Assembly (NCBI GenBank): GCA_029881775.1
Contig: JAOULY010000029.1
Span: forward strand, 1-12,846
Direction: 5' to 3'
DNA: 12,846 nt
Source: Gammaproteobacteria bacterium
GTDB taxonomy: Bacteria > Pseudomonadota > Gammaproteobacteria > UBA9214
Positions 1 to 7,312 of this stretch are shown piece by piece. Position 1 is the first letter of the stretch. The number at the start of each line of letters is the position of its first letter. A program made the translations under genes and the position numbers. Under the pieces are notes generated by a model. The model made no database searches. It had not been told where the DNA came from and saw nothing but the letters and a program-made list of their open reading frames with translations.

Positions 1-3
1 AAT

Positions 4-321
4 ATGAGCGATACACTCGAAAAACTGGCAGTTGTAATCGAGGCGCGTAAAGACGCGGACCCCGGCAGCTCCTATGTGGCTGGTCTCTTCGACAAGGGGA
101 TGGAAAGTATTCTCAAGAAGGTCGGTGAGGAATCAACGGAAACAATCATGGCCGCACTGGGAGCGGATGATGCACAACTGGTCCATGAAACCGCAGACCT
201 GTGGTTTCACACGCTGGTGATGCTGGCCGCGCGCGGGCTGGGCCCGGATGCCGTGCTGGCCGAACTGGAGCGGCGTTTCGGCATGTCCGGAATCGAGGAA
301 AAGGCCGCGCGCAAAAAATAG
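4..321 (+). CDS. hisE: Phosphoribosyl-ATP pyrophosphatase HisE
   Basis: This 105-residue protein matches the stand-alone HisE family, which hydrolyses phosphoribosyl-ATP to phosphoribosyl-AMP and pyrophosphate, the second step of histidine biosynthesis in the cytoplasm. Visible signatures are the metal-binding helix KKVGEESTE (residues 38-46, acidic residues E42, E43 and E46) and HETADLWFH (61-69, with E62 and D65), the ExxE/ExxD arrangement of the all-alpha NTP pyrophosphohydrolase fold. The length is normal for HisE without a fused HisI domain. The ATG lies three bases from the window edge, so its ribosome binding site and upstream his genes cannot be judged. It is followed after about 40 bp by tatABC in the same direction, a gene order frequent in Gammaproteobacteria, and is probably co-transcribed with them. 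Confidence 0.95.
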   Translation: MSDTLEKLAVVIEARKDADPGSSYVAGLFDKGMESILKKVGEESTETIMAALGADDAQLVHETADLWFHTLVMLAARGLGPDAVLAELERRFGMSGIEEKAARKK

Positions 322-365
322 GGTTAAACTGATTCTGTGTGTAGTCACAGGTGGAGTAGGTGATG

Positions 366-590
366 ATGGGTATTAGTGTTTGGCAATTATTGATTATCCT
401 GGCGATCGTGCTGGTGTTGTTTGGCGCCAAGCGCCTGAAGAACGTCGGTTCCGACCTGGGTGGTGCCATCAAGGGATTCAAGAAGTCGATGCGTGAGGGC
501 GAGGACGAGACTGACAAGAGCCTGGAAGACAAGGACCAGGGCCGTGTCATTGACGCTGAAGTTACCCGCAAGGACAAGGACAAGGCCTGA
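366..590 (+). CDS. tatA: Sec-independent protein translocase subunit TatA
   Basis: TatA is the pore-forming subunit of the twin-arginine translocase, which moves folded proteins across the inner membrane. The 74-residue protein opens MGISVWQLLIILAIVLVLFG, a single N-terminal membrane helix. It is followed by the hinge FGAKRL (19-24) and an amphipathic helix (about 25-43, LGGAIKGFKKSM), then a charged, disordered tail. Three consecutive in-frame starts exist (GTG at 360, ATG at 363, ATG at 366). I prefer 366 because TatA proteins typically begin MGxS and because a GGAG at 353-356 is nine bases upstream; ATG 363 is almost equally possible. It is first of the tatABC genes and lies 39 bp before tatB. 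Confidence 0.95.
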   Translation: MGISVWQLLIILAIVLVLFGAKRLKNVGSDLGGAIKGFKKSMREGEDETDKSLEDKDQGRVIDAEVTRKDKDKA

Positions 591-629
591 AGCTGACCGG
601 CCTGGGTAGCGCAACCGTGCCGACCTGAC

Positions 630-980
630 ATGTTTGATATCGGTTTTTCGGAAATTCTCTTTATCATGGTGATTGCCTTGCTGGTGGTCGGGCCTGAACG
701 CTTGCCGCGCATTGCGCGTACTGCCGGACTCTGGGTCGGCAAGATGCGCGGCTTTGTATCCAGCGTCAAGGCAGATATCGACCGTGAGCTGGCAACCGAG
801 GAGCTGCGCAAGGCGCTCGAGAAACAGGCGGCTGTGCCCGAACTCGAGGAGCTGCTTGACGAGATAACGGGCGAACCGGTCAAGGCCGGCGAACGCGTTG
901 CTGAAAAAACCGGCGCTGACAAACCGCTGCCGGCACCGGCGGATGAAACCCCGCAAGAACCGGACAAGCATGCAGGATAA
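630..980 (+). CDS. tatB: Sec-independent protein translocase subunit TatB
   Basis: TatB forms the substrate-receptor complex with TatC in the twin-arginine translocase. The 116-residue protein begins MFDIGFSEILFIMVIALLVV, a single membrane helix with the conserved early glutamate (E8). This is followed by GPERLP (21-26), the TatB hallmark hinge, and a long amphipathic helix (about 27-68) rich in K, R and E. The C-terminal part is Pro/Glu/Ala-rich and likely disordered. The FSE and GPERLP motifs, the longer helix and the position between tatA and tatC distinguish it from TatA. Its last 11 bases overlap the start of tatC, which suggests translational coupling. Confidence 0.95.
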   Translation: MFDIGFSEILFIMVIALLVVGPERLPRIARTAGLWVGKMRGFVSSVKADIDRELATEELRKALEKQAAVPELEELLDEITGEPVKAGERVAEKTGADKPLPAPADETPQEPDKHAG

Positions 981-1797
981 AACACCGGAAAGCGTGGATG
1001 ATACCGAACAGCCACTGATCTCTCACCTGATCGAGCTGCGTGACCGCCTGCTGCGTATAGTGCTTGTCGTTGCAGTCGTGTTTGTTGTACTGATTCCGTT
1101 TTCCAACACGCTCTTCACGAAACTGTCCGGCCCGTTACTGGCGCACATGCCGGAAGGTACCAACATGATTGCCATCGAAGTGGCGTCGCCGTTCCTGATT
1201 CCGTTCAAGCTGACGTTATTCCTGTCACTGTTTATCAGCATACCGTTTGTGCTGTACCAGGTATGGTCATTTATTGCGCCGGGCCTGTACAAGCACGAGC
1301 GCAGGCTGGTCATGCCATTGCTGGCATCCAGTACCGTACTGTTCTACGCCGGTGCAGCATTCGCCTACTACGTGGTGTTCCCGCTGGTTTTTGCTTTCTT
1401 TACCAGCACGGCACCGGAAGGTGTGTCGGTAATGACGGATATCAGTCGTTACCTCGATTTCGTGCTGACCCTGTTTTTTGCGTTCGGTGCTGCGTTCGAA
1501 GTGCCGATTGTCACCGTGTTACTGGTATGGACAGGGATGACGACACGCGCAGGGCTGCGTAGCAAGCGCCCCTATATTATTGTGGGTGCATTCATTATAG
1601 GTATGTTGCTGACGCCGCCGGATGTCATATCACAGACATTGCTGGCTGTGCCGATGTGGATACTGTTCGAGCTTGGTGTGATATTTTCCGCCTGGTTCGA
1701 AAAACGCGGCGAGAAAGAAGAGGCCTATCGTCCGCTCAGTGAGCAAGAGATGGACGAAGAGCTTGACCGGATCGAATCAGAGGAAAACAAGCGGTAA
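970..1797 (+). CDS. tatC: Sec-independent protein translocase subunit TatC
   Basis: TatC is the six-helix membrane protein that binds twin-arginine signal peptides and recruits TatA. The 275-residue product shows the N-terminal cytoplasmic motif HLIELRDRL (19-27), the loop motif FIAPGLYKHERR (101-112), the conserved glutamate in FEVPI (E177) and the C-terminal TPPDVISQTLLAVPMW region (215-230). Its acidic tail is about 30 residues. The reading frame is open back to position 898, but that extension is a low-complexity basic shadow of tatB. ATG 970, giving MQDKTPESVDD, matches the usual TatC start and overlaps tatB by 11 bp. It closes the tat operon and converges on the GGDEF/EAL gene with only 7 bp between the stop codons, leaving no room for an ordinary terminator. 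Confidence 0.96.
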   Translation: MQDKTPESVDDTEQPLISHLIELRDRLLRIVLVVAVVFVVLIPFSNTLFTKLSGPLLAHMPEGTNMIAIEVASPFLIPFKLTLFLSLFISIPFVLYQVWSFIAPGLYKHERRLVMPLLASSTVLFYAGAAFAYYVVFPLVFAFFTSTAPEGVSVMTDISRYLDFVLTLFFAFGAAFEVPIVTVLLVWTGMTTRAGLRSKRPYIIVGAFIIGMLLTPPDVISQTLLAVPMWILFELGVIFSAWFEKRGEKEEAYRPLSEQEMDEELDRIESEENKR

Positions 1798-1804
1798 CCG
1801 GTTG

Positions 1805-4717
1805 TTAGCTGTTTGAGACTACCTTTATCTCCGCGGCATTTGCCTGCCTGTAGTCAATCGGCTTGCCGTACAGGCCGATCTCGATGGGTACCGGTTTGGC
1901 TATCTCGTAACCCTGTGCGTAATCGATGCCGATTTTCCGCACGGCTTCCAGTGTTGCTTCGTCTTCAACGAATTCAGCAATCGTTTTGATATCCATGCTG
2001 TGCCCGATCTGGTTGATGGCTTCCACCATGGCCAGGTCGATCCTGTCGTGCACCATGTTTTTCACAAAGCAACCATCCAGCTTGAGATAATCCACGGCCA
2101 GGTTTTTCAGGTAGCCGAACGAGCTCAGGCCCACGCCGAAGTCGTCAAGCGCAAAACGGCAGCCCATGGCGCGCAGCTTGGAGATCAGGCTGGAGGCATT
2201 GCACAGGTTCGCAATCACTGCTGTTTCGGTAATTTCAAAGCACAGCAGCTCCGGTGAAACGCCACTCTCGCGTATCTCGCTGACAAGAAATTCCATGAAG
2301 CGCTCGTCTGACAGTGACTGGCCGGACAAATTAATGCAGCAGGCACTGACATGGTCCTTGATGTGTTGCTTGTCCAGCGTCAGCATCCTGAACGTGTTGG
2401 ATACCACCCAGCGATCGATGGCCGGCATCAGCTGGTAACGCTCTGCCGATGAAATGAATGAACCCGGACCGACAATCCGGTTGTTATCATCCAGCATACG
2501 GATAAGCACTTCGCCATGCGTGGTGCTCTCCTCGTTCGCATCACGTGACAATTTGGCGATTGGCTGGAAAAACAGCCGGAAGCGGTCTTCTTCAAGTACG
2601 TTCTGGATGCGTTGTACCCACTGCATCTGGCCATGACGTTCGGCAACGGCCTCGTCATTGGGTTCGTAGATATGAACGCGGTTACGGCCCTGCTCCTTGG
2701 CAATATAGCAGGCGGAATCAGCCGCACTCAGGATGTCGGACAGTGTGCCGCAGTCCTGGTCGATCGGGACCAGGCCGATGCTGACGCCGATCCTGAAGAA
2801 GTTATTGTCCCAGACGAAACGGAAGTCCTCGACGATTGACCGCAGCGACTCGGCCAGCTCCGTTGCATTTTCAATCGAACAGCCCTCCAGCAGGATGCCG
2901 AACTCGTCACCACCGAGCCGGGCAAGCGTATCGGCCTCGCGCAGCTCGATGCGGAGCTTGATTGTCAGTTGCTTGAGCAGTTCATCACCGGCGATGTGTC
3001 CACTGGTGTCATTCACTACCTTGAAGTTGTCCAGGTCCAGGTAGCACAGGGCATGTCGATTGTTTTCCTGGCGTGCATCGTTGATTGCCAGTTTCAGCCG
3101 GTTCTCGAATTCACGACGGTTGAGCAGGCCGGTCAATGAATCGTGAGTTGCCTGGTATGACATTTTCTTGGCCAGGCCGCGTAATTCGGTGACGTCGTGG
3201 AATACCAGTACCACGCCGGTAATGTCGCCATTGCCGTCGAGAATTGGCGAGGCATTGACCTCGACAGACATGTGTTGCTCGCGGTAGCGATGGATGAGCA
3301 GCAGGTGGCCGGCCAGCATGATGCTCTTGCCATACTCAAGGCACTGGCTGGCCGGGTTGGGCGGCTCTTCCTGGGATTTTTCGTCGACCAGTTTGAAGAC
3401 CTTGATCATGGACCTGCCGCGTGCGTCGCTGAGTTTCCAGCCGGTGGACTGCTCCGCGATTGTGTTCATGTACTCGATATTGCCATTCATGTCTGTAGTG
3501 ATGACGCCATCACCGATCGAACCAAGCGTGACCTGGGCACGGTCCTTTTCCTTCTGCAAGGCTTCCCTGGCGAGATTCAACGCGGAAGTATCACGGATTG
3601 TGCCTTCGATACCCACCGGGTTGGCTGCGGTATCGTAGCGATAATGCGAATTTTCCGAAATCCAGATATGCGTTCCGTCCTTGTGTACAAGGCGTGTTTC
3701 AAAATGTTGCAAGCGACCGTTATTGATATTCAGCGCATGTTTGAGCTCACCGTGATCTCCCGAAACAAGGTAAAATTCCTTGATGCTCCTGCCAACCATT
3801 TCATGCGCGTCATAACCGAGTAATTGTCTTATGGACGGGGTCACCCACTGGATGATGCCATCCAGGTCGGTCTGGTAAATCGTGTCCTGCATGCTTTCGA
3901 AAATAGCGCTCATCCGTTGTTCAGACGCGCGAATGCGTTCTTCGGCGAGTTGCCGTTCTTCCATCTGTTCCTGTAACTGCAGGTTTACGCGCTCGGCGTA
4001 CTTCTGCGCTTCCTCGGCAGTTTCGCGTGTTTTGATCAGGTTCGTGATCAGTTCTGTGTTATGCAGGCCGAGGCCGATGGTATTTGCCTGTACTTTTCTG
4101 ATGGCGTGTGACGCGCCCAGCATGACATAGATAAATATCGCGTTAAGCCCTGCCATGGCGTATTGCATTGAGCCGCCGGTATATATAAACCAGGCGGTTA
4201 TGGGGAGCAGGGCGGGTATAACGAATGCCAACAGGGTTCGCGGTGAAAACTGCATGGACGCAAATGCGGTCAGGCACATACCGACGAGTAAGGCCATGGC
4301 AAATAACTGGTGCATCAGGTCACTGTAAATGACCGAGAGTATGCCGAAGGAACCCCAGCATGCACCTGACAGGAAGGAACCCATGATGTACTGCTTGCCC
4401 CAGACATCCACATCATCACGCCGTTCCAATGAATTACTGGCGGAGATAAACAGTGAACGGATGCCGACGGTAGCAACGACGGCGAAGGCCCAGCCGAGCA
4501 TGAGTGCATGCGGGGCGTAGTTCCAGAAGACAGCGACCACAATTGCTGCGACCTGCACGCTGGCGCTCATTTCGGACTGAACCTGTTGCTGGCGCAGCTG
4601 TACCTGGTCGGCACGGTACTGCCAGCGGTTCATGGAGCGCTGTTCACGGTATCCGCTACCGTCCTGTCTGGATCCCTGGCCGGTAGCCTGCTTGTTGTTG
4701 TCCTGATTTTCGTGCAT
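1805..4717 (-). CDS. Membrane-bound PAS-PAS-GGDEF-EAL cyclic di-GMP enzyme
   Basis: This 970-residue protein is a cyclic di-GMP signalling enzyme. Hydrophobic segments between residues about 52 and 203 suggest roughly six membrane helices forming an unidentified N-terminal sensory region. A predicted coiled coil (about 225-270) leads into two PAS domains (about 265-385 and 390-515). The GGDEF domain keeps the catalytic LGGDEF (601-606) and the inhibitory RxxD site (R593-D596), exactly five residues before it. The EAL domain has EVL (E736) in place of EAL and keeps N796, E828, D858/D859, K879, E915 and Q935, whose spacing agrees with known active phosphodiesterases. From motifs alone both synthesis and breakdown look possible; in this architecture the phosphodiesterase often dominates. 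The start is uncertain: no clear Shine-Dalgarno precedes ATG 4717, and Met29 is an alternative. It is transcribed alone, convergent with tatC. Confidence 0.93.
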   Translation of the reverse strand: MHENQDNNKQATGQGSRQDGSGYREQRSMNRWQYRADQVQLRQQQVQSEMSASVQVAAIVVAVFWNYAPHALMLGWAFAVVATVGIRSLFISASNSLERRDDVDVWGKQYIMGSFLSGACWGSFGILSVIYSDLMHQLFAMALLVGMCLTAFASMQFSPRTLLAFVIPALLPITAWFIYTGGSMQYAMAGLNAIFIYVMLGASHAIRKVQANTIGLGLHNTELITNLIKTRETAEEAQKYAERVNLQLQEQMEERQLAEERIRASEQRMSAIFESMQDTIYQTDLDGIIQWVTPSIRQLLGYDAHEMVGRSIKEFYLVSGDHGELKHALNINNGRLQHFETRLVHKDGTHIWISENSHYRYDTAANPVGIEGTIRDTSALNLAREALQKEKDRAQVTLGSIGDGVITTDMNGNIEYMNTIAEQSTGWKLSDARGRSMIKVFKLVDEKSQEEPPNPASQCLEYGKSIMLAGHLLLIHRYREQHMSVEVNASPILDGNGDITGVVLVFHDVTELRGLAKKMSYQATHDSLTGLLNRREFENRLKLAINDARQENNRHALCYLDLDNFKVVNDTSGHIAGDELLKQLTIKLRIELREADTLARLGGDEFGILLEGCSIENATELAESLRSIVEDFRFVWDNNFFRIGVSIGLVPIDQDCGTLSDILSAADSACYIAKEQGRNRVHIYEPNDEAVAERHGQMQWVQRIQNVLEEDRFRLFFQPIAKLSRDANEESTTHGEVLIRMLDDNNRIVGPGSFISSAERYQLMPAIDRWVVSNTFRMLTLDKQHIKDHVSACCINLSGQSLSDERFMEFLVSEIRESGVSPELLCFEITETAVIANLCNASSLISKLRAMGCRFALDDFGVGLSSFGYLKNLAVDYLKLDGCFVKNMVHDRIDLAMVEAINQIGHSMDIKTIAEFVEDEATLEAVRKIGIDYAQGYEIAKPVPIEIGLYGKPIDYRQANAAEIKVVSNS

Positions 4718-5097
4718 GCCCCGACGCCAGCTGGTTTGAGTCGAATGTCCACGGGTACGGTTGCAGCAGCCTGTACATGACTGCGTGTGGCCGAAGGCAT
4801 TCGTCTATCACTTTGAATCGGGCCGCGGGGCGTAAACTTTAGTAATTAGTATGTGATTATTCCCATGACTTTCAGTCAATTAGGCGGATTTATGGGTACA
4901 GGAGGCGGGGCCTGTCCGCCAGGGTGCTTTATAAAGTGCTGTTATCCATGAATTTGTTAGAGACGGGCATAGGGTGGTAACGAAGCCTCTGTAAAACGTG
5001 CCCTTTGGTACACTAGGGCATGGTCAACCCGGACGGCTAGAATGTAAGCTGCTCACCTGTGAAGATTATGCTATCCACTATAACTAACGGTAATTCA
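4718..5097. promoter_or_regulatory. Divergent intergenic region with possible leader hairpins
   Basis: No convincing gene lies in these 380 bp, which separate the divergent GGDEF/EAL and cyclophilin genes and must hold both promoters. By eye it contains a nested hairpin in which GGCGG (4883-4887) pairs with CCGCC (4916-4920) around ACAGG (4898-4902) pairing with CCTGT (4911-4915). A second GGCGG at 4904-4908 could compete for the same CCGCC. There is also a perfect palindrome CTTTATAAAG (4927-4936) and a stem TGCCCT (4999-5004) with AGGGCA (5015-5020). A further GGGCA at 4965-4969 could compete for the TGCCC. I cannot place -35 or -10 boxes with confidence and recognise no riboswitch class. 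The structures may be chance in a GC-rich spacer. Confidence 0.35.
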
Positions 5098-7017
5098 ATG
5101 AAAATGTCTTGTAATAATCGCATCCGGATACCTTCGGTCCTGCTTGTCGCGGCGGGCCTGCTCACCGCTGCTTCAGCGACTGTGGCTGATTTCAACTTGC
5201 GTATGCAGACCGACCTTGGCGCCATCGATCTCCTGATGCTGGATTCAGTTGCGCCGCTCACGGTTGCGAATTTCATGAATTACGTCAATCGCGGTGATTA
5301 TGACGGAACGTTTCTGCACCGATCTGTCCCGGGCTTCATTATCCAGGGAGGCGGTTACATTTTCGACGGTATCCCCGGTGGCTTTTTAAGTGGCGGTACG
5401 ACCCATATACCCGAGGATCCGCCTGTAGTTAATGAATTTAACCTGTCCAATCTGCGCGCTACGCTGTCGATGGCCAAGCTTGGTGGTAATCCGGATAGCG
5501 CCACCAGCGAATTCTTCTTCAACCTGGCAGACAACTCGGCCAACCTGGATGCACAAAACGGTGGCTTTACTGTTTTCTCCCAGGTCACTGGAACTGGCAT
5601 GAATGTTGTTGATGCCATCGCGACACTGCCGACTTGCCCGGATGTCGCACCGTTCTTCGTTTGTAGCCAGCCATTTTCCAGTGCTCTTCCGCTGGCCGAC
5701 GGCTCGGGTAGCCTTGATGACACCACCCTGATAAACATCTACGTTGGCGCTGACGGTGATCAGGATGGTGCCATCGACCGTCTGGAAGACGCCGGGCCGA
5801 ACGGGGGAGACGGCAATTCGGATGCTGTGCCGGATAGCCTGCAACAACACGTGGCGACCTACCCGGCCGGAAGCGGTGAATCTGTCGTGCTGGTTGCACC
5901 CGTGTCAAATCCGCTGCAGTCACTATCGCATATGGATATGTCGTTCTATCTCGCCAACCCCGGCAGCACCTATGACCTGCTGACCCTTGCGGTTGCCAAT
6001 CGCATGAAAGTCAGGCGTGGTTTTGCCGGTTATGAAATTACCGGCGTTGGACTGAATGGCGCCAGTACCGCTACCATGACATTGCCGCCAGGCGACACAC
6101 CGGATACGTTCTTTAACTATGGCCCGACACCCTCAAATGCCGTGGCCGGCTGGTACCCGTTCGACTATGACGGCACGACCGGGGCGCAGATTTCCGCGAA
6201 CGTTATCACGCTGCATTATGTCGATGGTTTGCGTGGTGATGATGACCTGACTGCCAATGGTGTTATCACCGTCTCTCCCGGCGGTGCCGGCCTTGTGCCG
6301 GTTGATATGGATGGCGTCGATGCCGCTGTTGAAGACGGTGGTCCGAATGGTGGTGATGGCAACAATGATACGGTGCCGGACAGCCAACAAGGAGATGTTG
6401 CTACATTCATTACTGTTTTGCCCGTGCCCGTAAATGATTACGTAACGATCGAATCGAAGATCGCTGGCCAGGCGCTCAACTACGTACGTCCATTGGACGG
6501 CTCAACGCTGAATCTGTCTTCGGTGCTGAACGGTTTCAATTTTCAGCAGGGCTTCTTCGAGATACATGTCACCCGTGTAGCCCCGGGCGGTGCGGCTGAA
6601 ATTCAGATCACGCTGCCGCAGGGGGCTGCTCCGGATGCCTATTTCATGTATGGACCCGAGCCGGGCAACGCGCTTGACCACTGGTACAGGTTTGATTACG
6701 ACGGTACCACCGGCGCGGTTATTAACGGCAATATTGTCACCCTGCATTTTGTTGACGGGCAGCGAGGCGATGCGGACCTGACAGCGAACGGCATCATTGC
6801 TGACCCCGGTGGTCCGGCCACGGCAATTGCCAATGCAAATTTAACAACGGGCGGTGGTGGCGGCGGTTGCAGTGTCGCTAATCAATATGTGCCGGTAAGG
6901 CAGGCGGGCGCATGGATATTGTTGTTGCTGGGGCTGATGTGTCTAAGGGTTGGACGCAACTCCGGACGTTCCCGTCATGCCATCTGTACGCACACATCCG
7001 GCCAGAAGCAGGCTTAA
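5098..7017 (+). CDS. Secreted cyclophilin-type peptidyl-prolyl isomerase with choice-of-anchor U modules
   Basis: The 639-residue protein begins with a signal peptide (basic MKMSCNNRIRIP, then a hydrophobic core to about residue 27-30, cleavage near ASA or TVA). A cyclophilin domain follows (about 32-216), with FLHRSVPGFIIQGGG (R75, F80 and Q83 aligning to the R55/F60/Q63 catalytic set of cyclophilin A) and SEFFFNLADN (137-146). Here Glu replaces the usual Gln of SQFF. Two homologous modules follow (about 219-395 and 402-575), each with an acidic PNGGDGNxDxVPDS linker and a YGPxPxNAxxxWYxFDYDGTTGA core, matching what I know as the choice-of-anchor U domain. The C-terminus is a Gly6-Cys stretch (585-591), a membrane segment (about 602-616) and an Arg-containing tail, a sorting-signal-like arrangement. 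It probably acts in the periplasm or at the cell surface. ATG 5098 is preferred over 5059 and 5068 because it gives a compact signal peptide; its ribosome site is weak. Confidence 0.88.
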   Translation: MKMSCNNRIRIPSVLLVAAGLLTAASATVADFNLRMQTDLGAIDLLMLDSVAPLTVANFMNYVNRGDYDGTFLHRSVPGFIIQGGGYIFDGIPGGFLSGGTTHIPEDPPVVNEFNLSNLRATLSMAKLGGNPDSATSEFFFNLADNSANLDAQNGGFTVFSQVTGTGMNVVDAIATLPTCPDVAPFFVCSQPFSSALPLADGSGSLDDTTLINIYVGADGDQDGAIDRLEDAGPNGGDGNSDAVPDSLQQHVATYPAGSGESVVLVAPVSNPLQSLSHMDMSFYLANPGSTYDLLTLAVANRMKVRRGFAGYEITGVGLNGASTATMTLPPGDTPDTFFNYGPTPSNAVAGWYPFDYDGTTGAQISANVITLHYVDGLRGDDDLTANGVITVSPGGAGLVPVDMDGVDAAVEDGGPNGGDGNNDTVPDSQQGDVATFITVLPVPVNDYVTIESKIAGQALNYVRPLDGSTLNLSSVLNGFNFQQGFFEIHVTRVAPGGAAEIQITLPQGAAPDAYFMYGPEPGNALDHWYRFDYDGTTGAVINGNIVTLHFVDGQRGDADLTANGIIADPGGPATAIANANLTTGGGGGGCSVANQYVPVRQAGAWILLLLGLMCLRVGRNSGRSRHAICTHTSGQKQA

Positions 7018-7063
7018 AAAGCAAGGCGCACCTACAGCAACCCGCACTACGGTTCCTCAACCG

Positions 7064-7133
7064 GTAGCCCGGATGGAGTGAAACGTAATCCGGGAGTGTC
7101 TCCCCGGATTCCACTGCGTTACATCCGGGCTAC
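7064..7133. repeat. REP-like imperfect palindrome, GTAGCCCGGATG family
   Basis: A 70-bp imperfect inverted repeat begins GTAGCCCGGATG (7064-7075) and ends with its exact reverse complement CATCCGGGCTAC (7122-7133). Inside it, ATCCGGG (7088-7094) and CCCGGAT (7103-7109) pair again after a mismatched stretch, so the whole folds into one long hairpin with an internal loop. I recall this type of element as a common intergenic repeat in Gammaproteobacteria, often interpreted as REP or mobilised by RAYT transposases; that link is inference here. It lies 46 bp after the cyclophilin stop codon and could act as a transcript-end structure. Confidence 0.75.
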
Positions 7134-7160
7134 GGCACTCCCGTTAATTAAAGAAACATC

Positions 7161-7223
7161 GTAGGGTGCGCCGTGCGCACCGGGATACATACAGTAGCAA
7201 CTGGTGCGCACGGCGCACCCTAC
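7161..7223. repeat. Perfect 21-bp inverted repeat, GTAGGGTGCGCCGTGCGCAC type
   Basis: The arm at 7161-7181 is matched base for base by its reverse complement at 7203-7223, with a 21-nt loop between them (7182-7202). The arm starts GTAGGGTGCGCC and ends GTGCGCACC. A perfect stem of this length is strong evidence of a mobile or structured repeat rather than chance. Sequences with this GTAGGGTGCGC...GCGCACCCTAC signature recur in many proteobacterial genomes as small palindromic repeats. No transposase is nearby. It differs in sequence from the neighbouring palindrome 28 bp upstream. Confidence 0.8.
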
Positions 7224-7250
7224 ATTTGCTGGATTTCCGGTTTTGTAAAT

Positions 7251-7294
7251 GGGGACGGAGTAATTAAAAATTAATCCCTCCGTCCCCTTTTTTT
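7251..7294. terminator. Palindromic repeat copy A / Rho-independent-type terminator
   Basis: GGGGACGGAG (7251-7260) pairs perfectly with CTCCGTCCCC (7278-7287) around a 17-nt AT-rich loop, and the stem is followed directly by seven T residues. This is a classical intrinsic terminator shape on the plus strand, where it would stop read-through from the cyclophilin gene 230 bp upstream into the converging protease gene. The same 37-bp core recurs at 9425-9460 and, inverted, at 10232-10268, so it is also one member of a dispersed repeat family. Confidence 0.75.
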
Positions 7295-7312
7295 CTTTTA
7301 TTCATTACTGAA

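Noticed and set aside
898..969. Upstream extension of tatC by 24 codons
   Set aside because: The extra residues are a basic low-complexity shadow of the tatB 3' end; ATG 970 fits known TatC N-termini.
146..1015. Long minus-strand open frame of 289 codons opposite hisE-tatABC
   Set aside because: It lies fully antisense to four well-supported genes, is Ser/Arg/Pro-rich in a way typical of a shadow frame, and shows no family motif.
3197..3823. Plus-strand open frame of 208 codons inside the GGDEF/EAL gene
   Set aside because: It is antisense to the PAS domains, has no recognisable motif or ribosome site, and is explained by codon bias on the other strand.
4865..5097. Cyclic di-GMP riboswitch upstream of the cyclophilin gene
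   Set aside because: I looked for the conserved GEMM elements because of the nearby cyclic di-GMP enzyme, but the characteristic tetraloop and receptor segments are not apparent.
7018..7312. CRISPR array or insertion sequence
   Set aside because: The three palindromes differ in sequence and are not evenly spaced direct repeats, and there is no transposase frame or terminal duplication that I can see.
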